Shown in pieces: positions 26,152 through 34,880 of a DNA stretch of 64,000 nucleotides. The position numbers and the translations under genes were made by a program. How positions within the stretch are numbered: position 1 is the first letter of the stretch; each line of letters starts with the position of its first letter. The notes under the pieces are model-generated. The model did not search any database and was not told the DNA's origin. It saw nothing but the letters and a program-made list of their open reading frames with translations. The DNA is from NCEH01 sp002257205 (GTDB lineage: Bacteria > Pseudomonadota > Alphaproteobacteria > Rhizobiales > Xanthobacteraceae): the NCBI RefSeq assembly GCF_043195105.1, contig NZ_JBAFWO010000004.1. One strand, given 5' to 3'.

Positions 26152-27447
26152 TCAGTCATCGGCGTTTCGAGGCATTTGATCGTTGGAACGGCTCGCTCCT
26201 GCTACTACCTCAGGGTCGGTCTGCGGAAGTCGCGTCCAGGCGATTGCCCCTGCGATTGCAACGAACGCGAGAATCCCGCCCGTCCAAACCCCGTACAGCG
26301 CCTGACCAATGAGAAAGCCGGCCAGAACGGGAGACATGACATCCGTCATCGCAATCAGTGCCTGGGTCGTTCCGATGACGATGCCCTGCCGTTCCTGCGG
26401 GGCATGGACGGAAAGCGCCGAGAAGAAGGTGGGGCGGGCCAAAGCGTCACCGGCACTTACGCAAAGGATGGCAAAGACGAGAACCGGAAGCGTCATCGCA
26501 AAGCCGACAGTGATGTAGCCGATGGCCACAATGGCGCATATGAGAACGATCAGCCGACGTTCCGTGAAGTACCGCCCGAGCCATTGCAGCAGGAACAACT
26601 GGACGATGATGTTGATAGCACCGTCCGCGGCCAAGATGTAACCGAGTTCGCGAGGTCCGAATGAATTGCCCTCACTGACAAAGGTTGCCTGGAGGTAATT
26701 GGCGATCTGAGAGCTATACATGCCATAGGCAAAGAAGTAGCAGAGAAGTACGATCACAAGTACGCGGATCAAAGGAGAACTGACGATCGATCTGAATGAG
26801 ACCTTACCGAGGGAAGCCTCGTTTGGAGCCGACTCATCGAAGCGGTGGGACGCCGCATAACTGCCCTTGATCCAGATAGCTGTCACGGCGAGGCTGGCCG
26901 CCGACAGCGCCATAGCGGCGTAAATTGGAACGGTCAGCGAGATTCCGGACAGATAGCCTGACAGGCTCGCTCCGACGATGCCACCGAGCCCGACACCGGC
27001 ATGTAGAATGCCGATTGCCTGGCGGCGGTTGGCCGGGAAACTGTGGTCTGCGGCGTAGGCGGCAGCAGCGGTGAAAGTCCCTGCTGTGAAGCCGAACAAT
27101 ATGCGCGCCAGCAGGACCGGGAACACGGCCTTTGCTAGAGCGAGCAGTAGGAGGCTGGTGAAAGCAGCCGCCTGAGTTGACAGCAGGATCTTCTTTCGTC
27201 CCAAGCGGTCAGAAAGCTGACCGACAAGAGGCGCCGCCACAAACTGCGTGAGAGCTTCCGTGGCTATCACAATACCGAAGATGAGCGGCGTTCCGCCCAT
27301 TTCTTTGAGGTAGAAAGGCAGGATTGGCAAAACGGCGGCAGCACTTGCTGCGTAGAGACTGACGACCAGGAAGACCGGCAGCATCACTCGCCAATCAAGT
27401 CTTGGCGTTGCCTTATCGTTCCCTACTATTGATGCGCCGACGTTCAT
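26152..27447 (-). CDS. MFS efflux transporter, DHA1 type (second)
   Basis: A 431-residue, 12-helix pump, paralogous to the one at 23192. Motif A is GQLSDRLGRKKILL, and helix 5 has GVGLGGIVGASLSG. AGGGAG lies 8 nt ahead of ATG 27447. Its promoter, TTGACG (27564-27569), reads leftwards with a TATGTG box (27540-27545) inside an operator. The patatin lipoprotein follows and probably shares the transcript. Keeping two related pumps under one operator suggests different substrates or inhibitor ranges. Confidence 0.9.
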   Translation of the reverse strand: MNVGASIVGNDKATPRLDWRVMLPVFLVVSLYAASAAAVLPILPFYLKEMGGTPLIFGIVIATEALTQFVAAPLVGQLSDRLGRKKILLSTQAAAFTSLLLLALAKAVFPVLLARILFGFTAGTFTAAAAYAADHSFPANRRQAIGILHAGVGLGGIVGASLSGYLSGISLTVPIYAAMALSAASLAVTAIWIKGSYAASHRFDESAPNEASLGKVSFRSIVSSPLIRVLVIVLLCYFFAYGMYSSQIANYLQATFVSEGNSFGPRELGYILAADGAINIIVQLFLLQWLGRYFTERRLIVLICAIVAIGYITVGFAMTLPVLVFAILCVSAGDALARPTFFSALSVHAPQERQGIVIGTTQALIAMTDVMSPVLAGFLIGQALYGVWTGGILAFVAIAGAIAWTRLPQTDPEVVAGASRSNDQMPRNADD

Positions 27448-27527
27448 CTCGCGACTCCCTGCTGTTGACCGGACATGCGTCGCGGATGACCAAATTCGCT
27501 GCGCAGGGATTTGTCATCACCTGATCA

Positions 27528-27544
27528 ATGTGTAGTATGCACAT
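27528..27544. promoter_or_regulatory. MarR-type operator over the -10 of the second pump gene
   Basis: Left half ATGTGTAG (6 of 8), centre T, right half ATGCACAT (8 of 8). It overlaps the minus-strand TATGTG box. Confidence 0.78.
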
Positions 27545-27574
27545 AACGACGATAGATGAAGGTCGTCAACAGAA

Positions 27575-27591
27575 AAGTGCATAATACACAT
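27575..27591. promoter_or_regulatory. MarR-type operator between the two divergent promoters
   Basis: AAGTGCAT (7 of 8), centre A, ATACACAT (7 of 8). It lies between the outward-facing -35 boxes at 27564-27569 and 27597-27602, so one site could serve both the pump and the oxidoreductase. Confidence 0.78.
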
Positions 27592-27620
27592 TTATGTTGA
27601 CGTTATTTTCCATCCCTTAT

Positions 27621-27637
27621 ATGTGCATCGTGCACGC
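27621..27637. promoter_or_regulatory. MarR-type operator over the -10 of the oxidoreductase gene
   Basis: ATGTGCAT (8 of 8), centre C, GTGCACGC (5 of 8). The plus-strand TATGTG box (27620-27625) is 17 bp after TTGACG at 27597-27602 and overlaps the site, as at the other promoters. Confidence 0.7.
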
Positions 27638-27656
27638 AATGGATGAGGGAAGCGCT

Positions 27657-28610
27657 ATGAAGGCTTTGGTTGTTCAAAAAATCGGGCAGTCGCCGATTTA
27701 TATGGATTTTGCCGATCCGATCGTCGGACCGGACGAGGTGCGGGTCGCCGTGAAGGCCGCTGCGATGAGCCAGTTGGTCAAGAGCCGGGCCTCGGGTGGC
27801 CATTACAGCTCGTCGAGGATGCTCCCGTTTGTCGCGGGCATTGACGGGGTAGGCCTGCTGGATGATGGCCGCAGAGTTTATTTTGTCCTGCCGCGGCCCC
27901 CCTTCGGCAGCATGGCCGAACGGACCGTCGTCTCCGCAGCCCAATGCCTTCCCTTACCGCCCGAACTTGACGACCTGACGGCCGCGGCAATCGCCAACCC
28001 CGGCATGTCGTCCTGGGTCGCCTATGCGGAGCGCGCGAACCTCAAGGCTGGCGAGACTGTTCTCGTTAACGGCGCTACCGGGACCGCAGGGAGGCTCGCC
28101 GTTCAGATCGCCAAGCATATGGGCGCAGCAAAGGTCATTGCGACCGGCCGCGATCAAGCAGCTCTTCGCGACGTTGCTGCACTGGGCGCTGATGTGACCA
28201 TTCCACTGGTCGCAGATGGAGACGCGCTTGAGCAAAGGTTCATCGAACAATTCGCAGAGAGAATCGACGTGGTCGTGGACTATCTTTGGGGGCCTAGCGC
28301 AGAGCGCCTGCTGATCGCGGGTGCCAAGGCCGGGCCGGATGCAATCCCGATCCGCTTCGTTCAGATCGGCTCCGTCAGCGGCGCGGATATCACGCTGCCT
28401 AGCGCCGTTCTGAGATCATCTCCAATTGAACTCATGGGCAGCGGCCATGGTAGCATTTCGCTTGAGCGTCATCTCGGCGCGGTGACAGCCTTGTTGCGAG
28501 CGGTGCTGCCTGGAAACTTCAAGATCGCATTCAAGTCGGCCGCTCTTTCGGGCGGGAGCCAGGCGTGGAATGCGGACGACAGCAAGAACCGCACTGTATT
28601 CACTGTCTGA
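27657..28610 (+). CDS. Zinc-independent MDR family oxidoreductase
   Basis: A 317-residue member of the quinone oxidoreductase-like medium-chain dehydrogenases. The GroES-like domain begins MKALVVQKIGQSPIYMDFAD, and the nucleotide-binding loop is VLVNGATGTAGRLAVQIAKH (about residues 135-154). It would reduce an enone or quinone with NAD(P)H, which could follow ring hydroxylation by the neighbouring monooxygenases; that is inference. GAGGGA lies 8 nt ahead of ATG 27657. Earlier ATGs (27594, 27639) fall in the promoter and operators. Nothing was seen in the 104 bp to the convergent MarR gene. Confidence 0.85.
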   Translation: MKALVVQKIGQSPIYMDFADPIVGPDEVRVAVKAAAMSQLVKSRASGGHYSSSRMLPFVAGIDGVGLLDDGRRVYFVLPRPPFGSMAERTVVSAAQCLPLPPELDDLTAAAIANPGMSSWVAYAERANLKAGETVLVNGATGTAGRLAVQIAKHMGAAKVIATGRDQAALRDVAALGADVTIPLVADGDALEQRFIEQFAERIDVVVDYLWGPSAERLLIAGAKAGPDAIPIRFVQIGSVSGADITLPSAVLRSSPIELMGSGHGSISLERHLGAVTALLRAVLPGNFKIAFKSAALSGGSQAWNADDSKNRTVFTV

Positions 28611-28714
28611 CGGCCGAGTCCGACTGAGCGCGTAGGCAAGCGTTGAGCGTAGCGAAATGAGGCACTCGTGCCAGAGCTGGCTGCACCCTATCCGTCAGCC
28701 CTCTCGCGTCATTT

Positions 28715-29200
28715 TCAACGTTCGAGAACTGGCTCGGCACCCATGCTGTCGGCGAGCATCCGCATGACCCGCAGTAGCTCGTCGAAGTCTTCGCGCGTCC
28801 AATCCTGAAACAGGGTCAGCACCATTTTTTCCCGCGCGACATCGACTGCATCGGTCGCAGCCTTCCCTCGCGGTGTAATGACCGCCTCGCGCACTCGCTT
28901 GTCAGTCGCGCCTGAGCGGCGCTCGACGAGGCCGAGCGCCTCCAGACGTGCAACCTGGCGACTGACCGTGGTGTAGTCGCGCCCAACCCCGTCGGAGAGT
29001 TCGACAACGCCGATCGGTCCCCGCCGCTCGATCGACACGAGAAGAGGAAACAGCGCACGCTCCAGCGTAAGGCCGGCCATTTCCAGCAATTGCGCATCCC
29101 GCTCAGGGCGGTTCATGAGCCCGGCAATGTCAATGAGCGACCGGTGCAACTCGGGCAGTGACTTCTTGATATGTGCATTTTGCACTTTTTTTATTGACAC
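28715..29200 (-). CDS. MarR family regulator (second), likely owner of the ATGTGCAT operator
   Basis: A 161-residue winged-helix regulator. The DNA-binding part runs through GPIGVVELSDGVGRDYTTVS, the recognition helix RQVARLEALGLVER and the wing RRSGATDKRVREAVITPRGK. It should act as a dimer, and an amphipathic C-terminal helix completes the dimer interface. I chose GTG 29200 because AGGAGG lies 8 nt upstream. This start puts one operator (29171-29187) inside the first codons and another (29220-29236) just upstream, so autoregulation is likely. The divergent monooxygenase shares this region. Confidence 0.85.
   Translation of the reverse strand: MSIKKVQNAHIKKSLPELHRSLIDIAGLMNRPERDAQLLEMAGLTLERALFPLLVSIERRGPIGVVELSDGVGRDYTTVSRQVARLEALGLVERRSGATDKRVREAVITPRGKAATDAVDVAREKMVLTLFQDWTREDFDELLRVMRMLADSMGAEPVLER
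29171..29187. promoter_or_regulatory. MarR-type operator inside the start of the second MarR gene
   Basis: ATGTGCAT (8 of 8), centre T, TTGCACTT (6 of 8). It lies 7 bp upstream of the plus-strand -35 TTGACA (29194-29199) for the monooxygenase and within codons 5-10 of the MarR gene. Confidence 0.78.
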
Positions 29201-29219
29201 GCCTAAGCCTCCTGATGAT

Positions 29220-29236
29220 ATGTGCATCATACACAT
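29220..29236. promoter_or_regulatory. MarR-type operator over the -10 of the second monooxygenase gene
   Basis: ATGTGCAT (8 of 8), centre C, ATACACAT (7 of 8). It overlaps the plus-strand ATATGTG box and is followed at once by the ribosome site of the monooxygenase gene. Confidence 0.85.
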
Positions 29237-29247
29237 TGGAGGCGGTA

Positions 29248-30762
29248 ATGGAAGATGAAAACACTACGGCGGTGCTGATCTGCGGTGCCGGCGCCGCCGG
29301 TCTGACACTGGCTATCGACCTGGCGCGGCGCGGCGTGCCGTTCCGCCTGATCGAGAAGATGGCTCAGCCATTTTCAGGTTCGCGCGGCAAGGGCATTCAG
29401 CCACGAACCCAGGAAGTCTTCGAGGACCTCGGTATCATCGACCGGATCGTCGCGGCAGGCGGCACCTATCCGCGGATGCGCGAGTATCGGAATGATGGCA
29501 CCTATGTCGAAAAGGATATGGCCGAGCAGGACGATCCAACGCCGGCAGAGCCCTATCAAATCGCGCTGATGGTTCCGCAGTTTCTGACGGAACGGGTGCT
29601 GCGCGATCGGCTGGCGGAGTTTGGTCGAGAGGTCGAATTCGGATGCGAACTGATCGGCTTCGAGCAGGGCGAGGAAGGCGTTACGGCGCACCTGGTGGGA
29701 CCAGCCGGCGAAGAGATCGTGCGCAGCCGTTACCTCGTCGGAGCTGACGGCGGCCGAAGCTTTGTGCGGGGTGCCCTCGGTGTAGATTTCCCCGGGAAGA
29801 CGCTCGGTGTGAGGGCAGTAGTGGCGGACGTGGCGCTGACCGGCCTCGACCGCGGGGCCTGGCATCAGTTCAACGACGGCGACATGGAGCGTATGGTCTC
29901 GATCTGCCCGCTCGCCGGAACCGATCTGTTCCAGATCCAGGCGCCCGTGCCGCTGGACGGTGAAGTCGACCTCTCGGCCGAAGGGATCGAGCGAGTGATC
30001 GCCGAGCGAACCGCGTGCAATGACGTGAAGGTTCAATCGGTGACCTGGGCGTCGGCTTATTTCATGAATGCCCGGCTTGCCGATCGCTACCGGGTCGGCC
30101 GCGCGCTCCTCGTCGGCGACGCCGCCCACATCCATCCGCCCACTGGCGGCCAGGGCCTCAATACCAGCGTGCAGGACGCCTACAATTTGGGCTGGAAGCT
30201 GGCGGCAGTGCTCAATGGTGCTTCGGAACGTCTGCTTGACAGCTATGAAAACGAGCGGCGGCCGATCGCCCAAGCGATGCTAGGGCTTGCGACCGGCCTT
30301 CTCGAGGCCGCAAAACGAGGAGAGATGCGGCGCGGTCGTGAGGTGCGCCAGCTCGACATAGGGTATCCCCAGTCGCCGCTTGCGCTTGATCCTTCCGGTC
30401 GCGTCGGCACCCTGCTTGCAGGAGATCGGGCGCCTGACGCACCGCTTCGTGGCGCGGCCGGATGTTCCCGACGCCTCTTCGAGCTGTTCAGCGGCTCGCA
30501 CTGGACGCTCATCGGTTTCGAGACAGAGCGCGATATTATCGAGCCGCGACGTGGGTTGCACATTCACAGGGTCGGAGCCGGCTGCGAGCTACAGGACGTG
30601 GGCAGTCATTTCCGCGATGCGTACAAATTGGCATCCGGCGAATGGGTGCTGGTCCGACCTGACGGCTATGTCGCCGCGATAGTGACCGCAGACGAGGCTG
30701 CCGCACTACAAACGTTCTTCACGGAGGTGGGACTAACAGGCACCGACGGCTTCCCGTACTGA
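29248..30762 (+). CDS. Class A FAD-dependent monooxygenase (second)
   Basis: A 504-residue flavoprotein hydroxylase in the same superfamily as the gene at 21088, but clearly diverged from it. FAD fold: VLICGAGAAGLTLAIDLARR near residue 10; DG motif VGADGGRSFVRG; GD motif GRALLVGDAAHIHPPTGGQG. The C-terminal thioredoxin-like domain is present, ending with ASGEWVLVRPDGYVA. GGAGG lies 6 nt ahead of ATG 29248. It would insert oxygen into an aromatic or polycyclic substrate; which one is unknown. It is divergent from the second MarR and preceded by two operators. Confidence 0.87.
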   Translation: MEDENTTAVLICGAGAAGLTLAIDLARRGVPFRLIEKMAQPFSGSRGKGIQPRTQEVFEDLGIIDRIVAAGGTYPRMREYRNDGTYVEKDMAEQDDPTPAEPYQIALMVPQFLTERVLRDRLAEFGREVEFGCELIGFEQGEEGVTAHLVGPAGEEIVRSRYLVGADGGRSFVRGALGVDFPGKTLGVRAVVADVALTGLDRGAWHQFNDGDMERMVSICPLAGTDLFQIQAPVPLDGEVDLSAEGIERVIAERTACNDVKVQSVTWASAYFMNARLADRYRVGRALLVGDAAHIHPPTGGQGLNTSVQDAYNLGWKLAAVLNGASERLLDSYENERRPIAQAMLGLATGLLEAAKRGEMRRGREVRQLDIGYPQSPLALDPSGRVGTLLAGDRAPDAPLRGAAGCSRRLFELFSGSHWTLIGFETERDIIEPRRGLHIHRVGAGCELQDVGSHFRDAYKLASGEWVLVRPDGYVAAIVTADEAAALQTFFTEVGLTGTDGFPY

Positions 30763-30785
30763 GCTGATCCGCGATGCGAGGCGCT

Positions 30786-31790
30786 ATGGACGACGCAAAG
30801 GCTCCCAGATTTGAAATCCGCCATTTGCGCTACGTCATCGCAATGGCGGAGCTTGGGAGTGTCCGGCGTGCGGCTAGGGCGCTCAATGTCCAGCCATCCA
30901 CTGTCAGCCGTCGAATCCGCGACTTGGAAGACGAGATTGGCGCTGCTCTGTTCCTTCGAGGGCATGGCGGCGTCAGCCTCACTATTGCGGGCGAACGGTT
31001 CATAAGAAGAGCGCGCCGAGCGTTGAACCAACTCACTTATGCTGCGCAAGAGGTTGGCATGGTCGGGCGAGGGCAGGCGGGGATCGTTCGAATAGGCCTG
31101 ATGTCCTCAATGGCATCGGGCTTTATTGCCACACTGCTAGATGCCTACGGTGCTGACCATGCAGAGGTGAGGATCGACTATATCGAAGGTGACGCTTCCG
31201 AACACATTCCGGCGATCCAGCAGAATCGGTTGGATGTCGCCTTCTTGACCGGCACGCCTGCGGTCGAGGGGTGCGATGTTACGCATCTGTGGAACGAGCG
31301 GATCTATGTGGCTATGTCGATCGCACACGAATTCGCCGGTAAGGCGGAAATCAAGTGGAGCGACCTTCGGGGCCAGGCATTCATTGTCAGCGAGGCGCAG
31401 TCGGGGCCGGAAATCCACGATTATCTGGTGAAGCATCTTTCCGAGCCTAGCTATAGCCCTGACATCCAGCATCATGCGGTCTATCGCGACACCCTGATGC
31501 AGATCGTTGCCGGTGGACACAGCCTGACGCTGACCAGCGAAGCGACCGTTGCCGCGCAATTCCCCGGTGTTGTGTATCGCCCGCTCGCAGGCGAGATCCT
31601 GCCCTTCTGCGCGGTCTGGTCGCCCCGCAACGACAACCCCGCCTTCCGGCGGTTTCTGAGCCTGGCGAAGGTCATCTCGAAAAGCTGTGGGGAGTGCGTC
31701 ATTGCGAAGGGTCTGACGGATGCTTCACAGGGCGTGAAGCGTGTTCCGGCGCACGGCGAAGTTTCGCGAACCCCCGATCCGTCGCAATGA
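30786..31790 (+). CDS. LysR family regulator at the start of the conjugation cluster
   Basis: A 334-residue LysR protein: winged helix FEIRHLRYVIAMAELGSVRR then ALNVQPSTVSRRIRDLE, with a substrate-binding domain from about residue 95. I recall closely similar LysR genes beside the trb operon in related elements, so I count it as element core rather than cargo. GAGG precedes ATG 30786 by 5 nt. Its 3' end overlaps the convergent DUF2274 gene by 92 bp, unusual but seen in compact elements. Confidence 0.85.
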   Translation: MDDAKAPRFEIRHLRYVIAMAELGSVRRAARALNVQPSTVSRRIRDLEDEIGAALFLRGHGGVSLTIAGERFIRRARRALNQLTYAAQEVGMVGRGQAGIVRIGLMSSMASGFIATLLDAYGADHAEVRIDYIEGDASEHIPAIQQNRLDVAFLTGTPAVEGCDVTHLWNERIYVAMSIAHEFAGKAEIKWSDLRGQAFIVSEAQSGPEIHDYLVKHLSEPSYSPDIQHHAVYRDTLMQIVAGGHSLTLTSEATVAAQFPGVVYRPLAGEILPFCAVWSPRNDNPAFRRFLSLAKVISKSCGECVIAKGLTDASQGVKRVPAHGEVSRTPDPSQ

Positions 31791-31962
31791 ATCGTTCCAG
31801 CATCGGCACGATCAGCCGCTTCGGATCGGTCGCCGGTTGGTCGATCTCTCTAGCCAGGGCTTCGGCGTAGGCGACCAGATCGCGATGCAGGCTGCCGGGT
31901 AGATCGATTGTGATCTTGACCGGCTTGTCTTCGGTGATCGGTCCAAGTTTCAGCTTGGTCAT
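31699..31962 (-). CDS. DUF2274 family protein
   Basis: An 87-residue protein with KLGPITEDKPVKITIDLPGS, the DUF2274 start, and a ribbon-helix-helix-like body (LHRDLVAYAEALARE). It lies one base after trbI and overlaps the convergent LysR gene. DUF2274 genes are regularly found after trbI in this ICE type. A small DNA-binding regulator of transfer is plausible but not shown. Confidence 0.83.
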   Translation of the reverse strand: MTKLKLGPITEDKPVKITIDLPGSLHRDLVAYAEALAREIDQPATDPKRLIVPMLERFIATDRGFAKLRRAPEHASRPVKHPSDPSQ

Positions 31963-31963
31963 G

Positions 31964-33171
31964 TCAGCCTCCGTAAGGTTCGAGGACTAAATCGCGGGTC
32001 ACAACCACGCGGACCGGAAAACCCTGTCGGATCGTGAGCGTCGGCTGGACATTGAGCTGACGGCGGACGATCTGCTGGCCGGCGTCGTTGATGGTGTCCT
32101 GCGCGCCATCGCGGATGGCGCTGACCAGACGGTCATTGTCGTCGGTGGCGAGTTCTGCGCCGACGCCGAGCAGGGTCGAAAGAGCGGCGGCCTTGGCCAG
32201 GTCCCACCAGTGATAGTCGACACCATCCTCGAGACCGGCATAGCCTTCGGCATCGGCGCCCGGCTGGCGTTCCAGCACGATGGACTTGCCATTGGGCAGG
32301 ATCAGGCGGTTCCACACCAGCAGCACGCGGCGCTGTCCGAAGCCGACGCCGTTGTCGTATTCGCCGATGATGCGCGTGCCCTGCGGCACAAGCAGAATGC
32401 GGCCCGTAGGGCTGTCATAGATGTTTTCCGTCACCTGGGCGGTGATCTGGCCGGGAAGATCCGAACGGATGCCGGTGATCAGCGCGGCCGAGATGATGGA
32501 GCCCGCCTGCAGGACGTTAGGCGATACAGGTGCGGCGATCCGATCCGGCGACACGGTGCGCCGGTCGACCGCGGCATTGAGGAAGGCGAGCTGGCGATCC
32601 TGGGCGTTGGGTGTGGAAGGCTGCGGGCCTAGTCCGAGACTGGCCAGCGACGGTGGCGCAGGCGAATGGTTGTCGCCAGCCGTGACAGCGGATGTCGTCG
32701 TCCGCGTTTCCGTCGAGGCGAACAGCCGCGCGGTCCTCGCTGCCTCCAGCTCCTGAATCCGTCGTTGCTCCTCGGCGCTGAGGCCCGGATCGGGAACCGC
32801 CATGCCGGGGACCGGCACGGCCTGGCCTCTGTTCTGCGCATCGAGGATGGGACGCCCGAGATCACCGGGGAGCGGCTGTCCCAGGACAGGGCCGGTATAG
32901 TCCCTCGGCAGGCCGGCGATGCCGTCGGCCGTGGCGCGGTTGTCGGTGGAATAGAGTTCCTCATTGCCGGTGCCGGGATCGCGGGTCTGGAGTGCATAGA
33001 TCAGCGCACCGCCGACACCGAGGCTGGCGACGAGCCCGAGGCCCGCCAGCACCTTGCGCGACAGGCGGGTGACGCGTGGGGCTTCCGCGCGCAGACGCAT
33101 GGGCGCCGCCGGTTCGCCCGGCGCTCCGACCAGCGGCGCGTCCACGTCCTCTTTTCGGGATTCTTCTTCAC

Positions 33172-33175
<4 letters not shown>
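31964..33175 (-). CDS. trbI: TrbI, VirB10-like conjugation channel protein
   Basis: A 403-residue protein with a cytoplasmic N-terminus, one membrane helix (GLGLVASLGVGGALIYAL, about residues 46-63), a proline-rich periplasmic stretch and the conserved C-terminal TrbI domain (GRILLVPQGTRIIGEYDN, then RQPGADAEGYAGLEDGVDYH). VirB10-type proteins span both membranes and couple ATPase energy to the outer-membrane channel. The start overlaps the end of trbG by 4 bp. Confidence 0.95.
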
Positions 33176-34196
<1,021 letters not shown>

Positions 34197-34200
<4 letters not shown>

Positions 34201-34880
34201 TGCCCCAGCTCCTTCGACCAGTTGATTGCGTTGACGTAGATGCCGAGCGGATTGGCCCGGAGTTTTTCGGCGTCGCGGGGCGACTGCACGACAATGGTGA
34301 GGATGGCGGTCCAGCGTTCGGTCGAGGCCAGTGAGCCGTCCTGATAGGTGCGTTGCACCCAGGCGACGCGGAACGAGTCCGGCGAGGCTCGGATCACGCT
34401 GGAGACGTCGACGGCTATCTGCTGCTTGCCGACCTTGGTGAAAGGGTCGTTGGTACGGGCGTAATCGTTGAGCGCCATCGCGCCTCGATCGGTCGTGAAG
34501 TCATAGGCGCGCAGCCAGTTCTGGCGCACGATGATGGCGTCGGCCGGGATCGAGCGGACCTGTTCGACAAAGCGGGCCAGGTGCCAGGCGACCTGGGGAT
34601 CGGTCGGGCGATAGTCGGCAACCGCGGGCGCGATCGCCTGCGACTGGCCGAGACGGTCGACTTGCACCACCCAGGGGACGATGGTGCCGCGCGCCGACTG
34701 CCAGACGAGGGCGGCGGCGAAGCCGGCAGACAGGATCAGCGAACCGAAGGCCATATATCGCCAGTTCTTCGCCTGGACGCGGGCGGAGCCGACGCGCTCG
34801 TCCCAGACTTGTCCGGCGCGTTGGTAAGGGGTCTCGGGTTCGGGCGTCTTGCCGTAATGGGTGGCGGGTCGTTTGAACAT
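34197..34880 (-). CDS. trbF: TrbF, VirB8-like assembly protein
   Basis: A 227-residue inner-membrane protein with one N-terminal helix (MAFGSLILSAGFAAALVW) and a periplasmic VirB8-like domain (VVQVDRLGQSQAIAPAV, then VRQNWLRAYDFTTDRGA and VAWVQRTYQDG). VirB8-type proteins nucleate channel assembly. It overlaps trbG by 4 bp and touches trbL. Confidence 0.95.

Noticed and set aside
30786..31790. LysR gene as regulator of the cargo monooxygenase upstream of it
   Set aside because: It lies close behind the monooxygenase, but similar LysR genes stand beside trb clusters in related elements, and the cargo promoters carry MarR-type rather than LysR-type (T-N11-A) sites.
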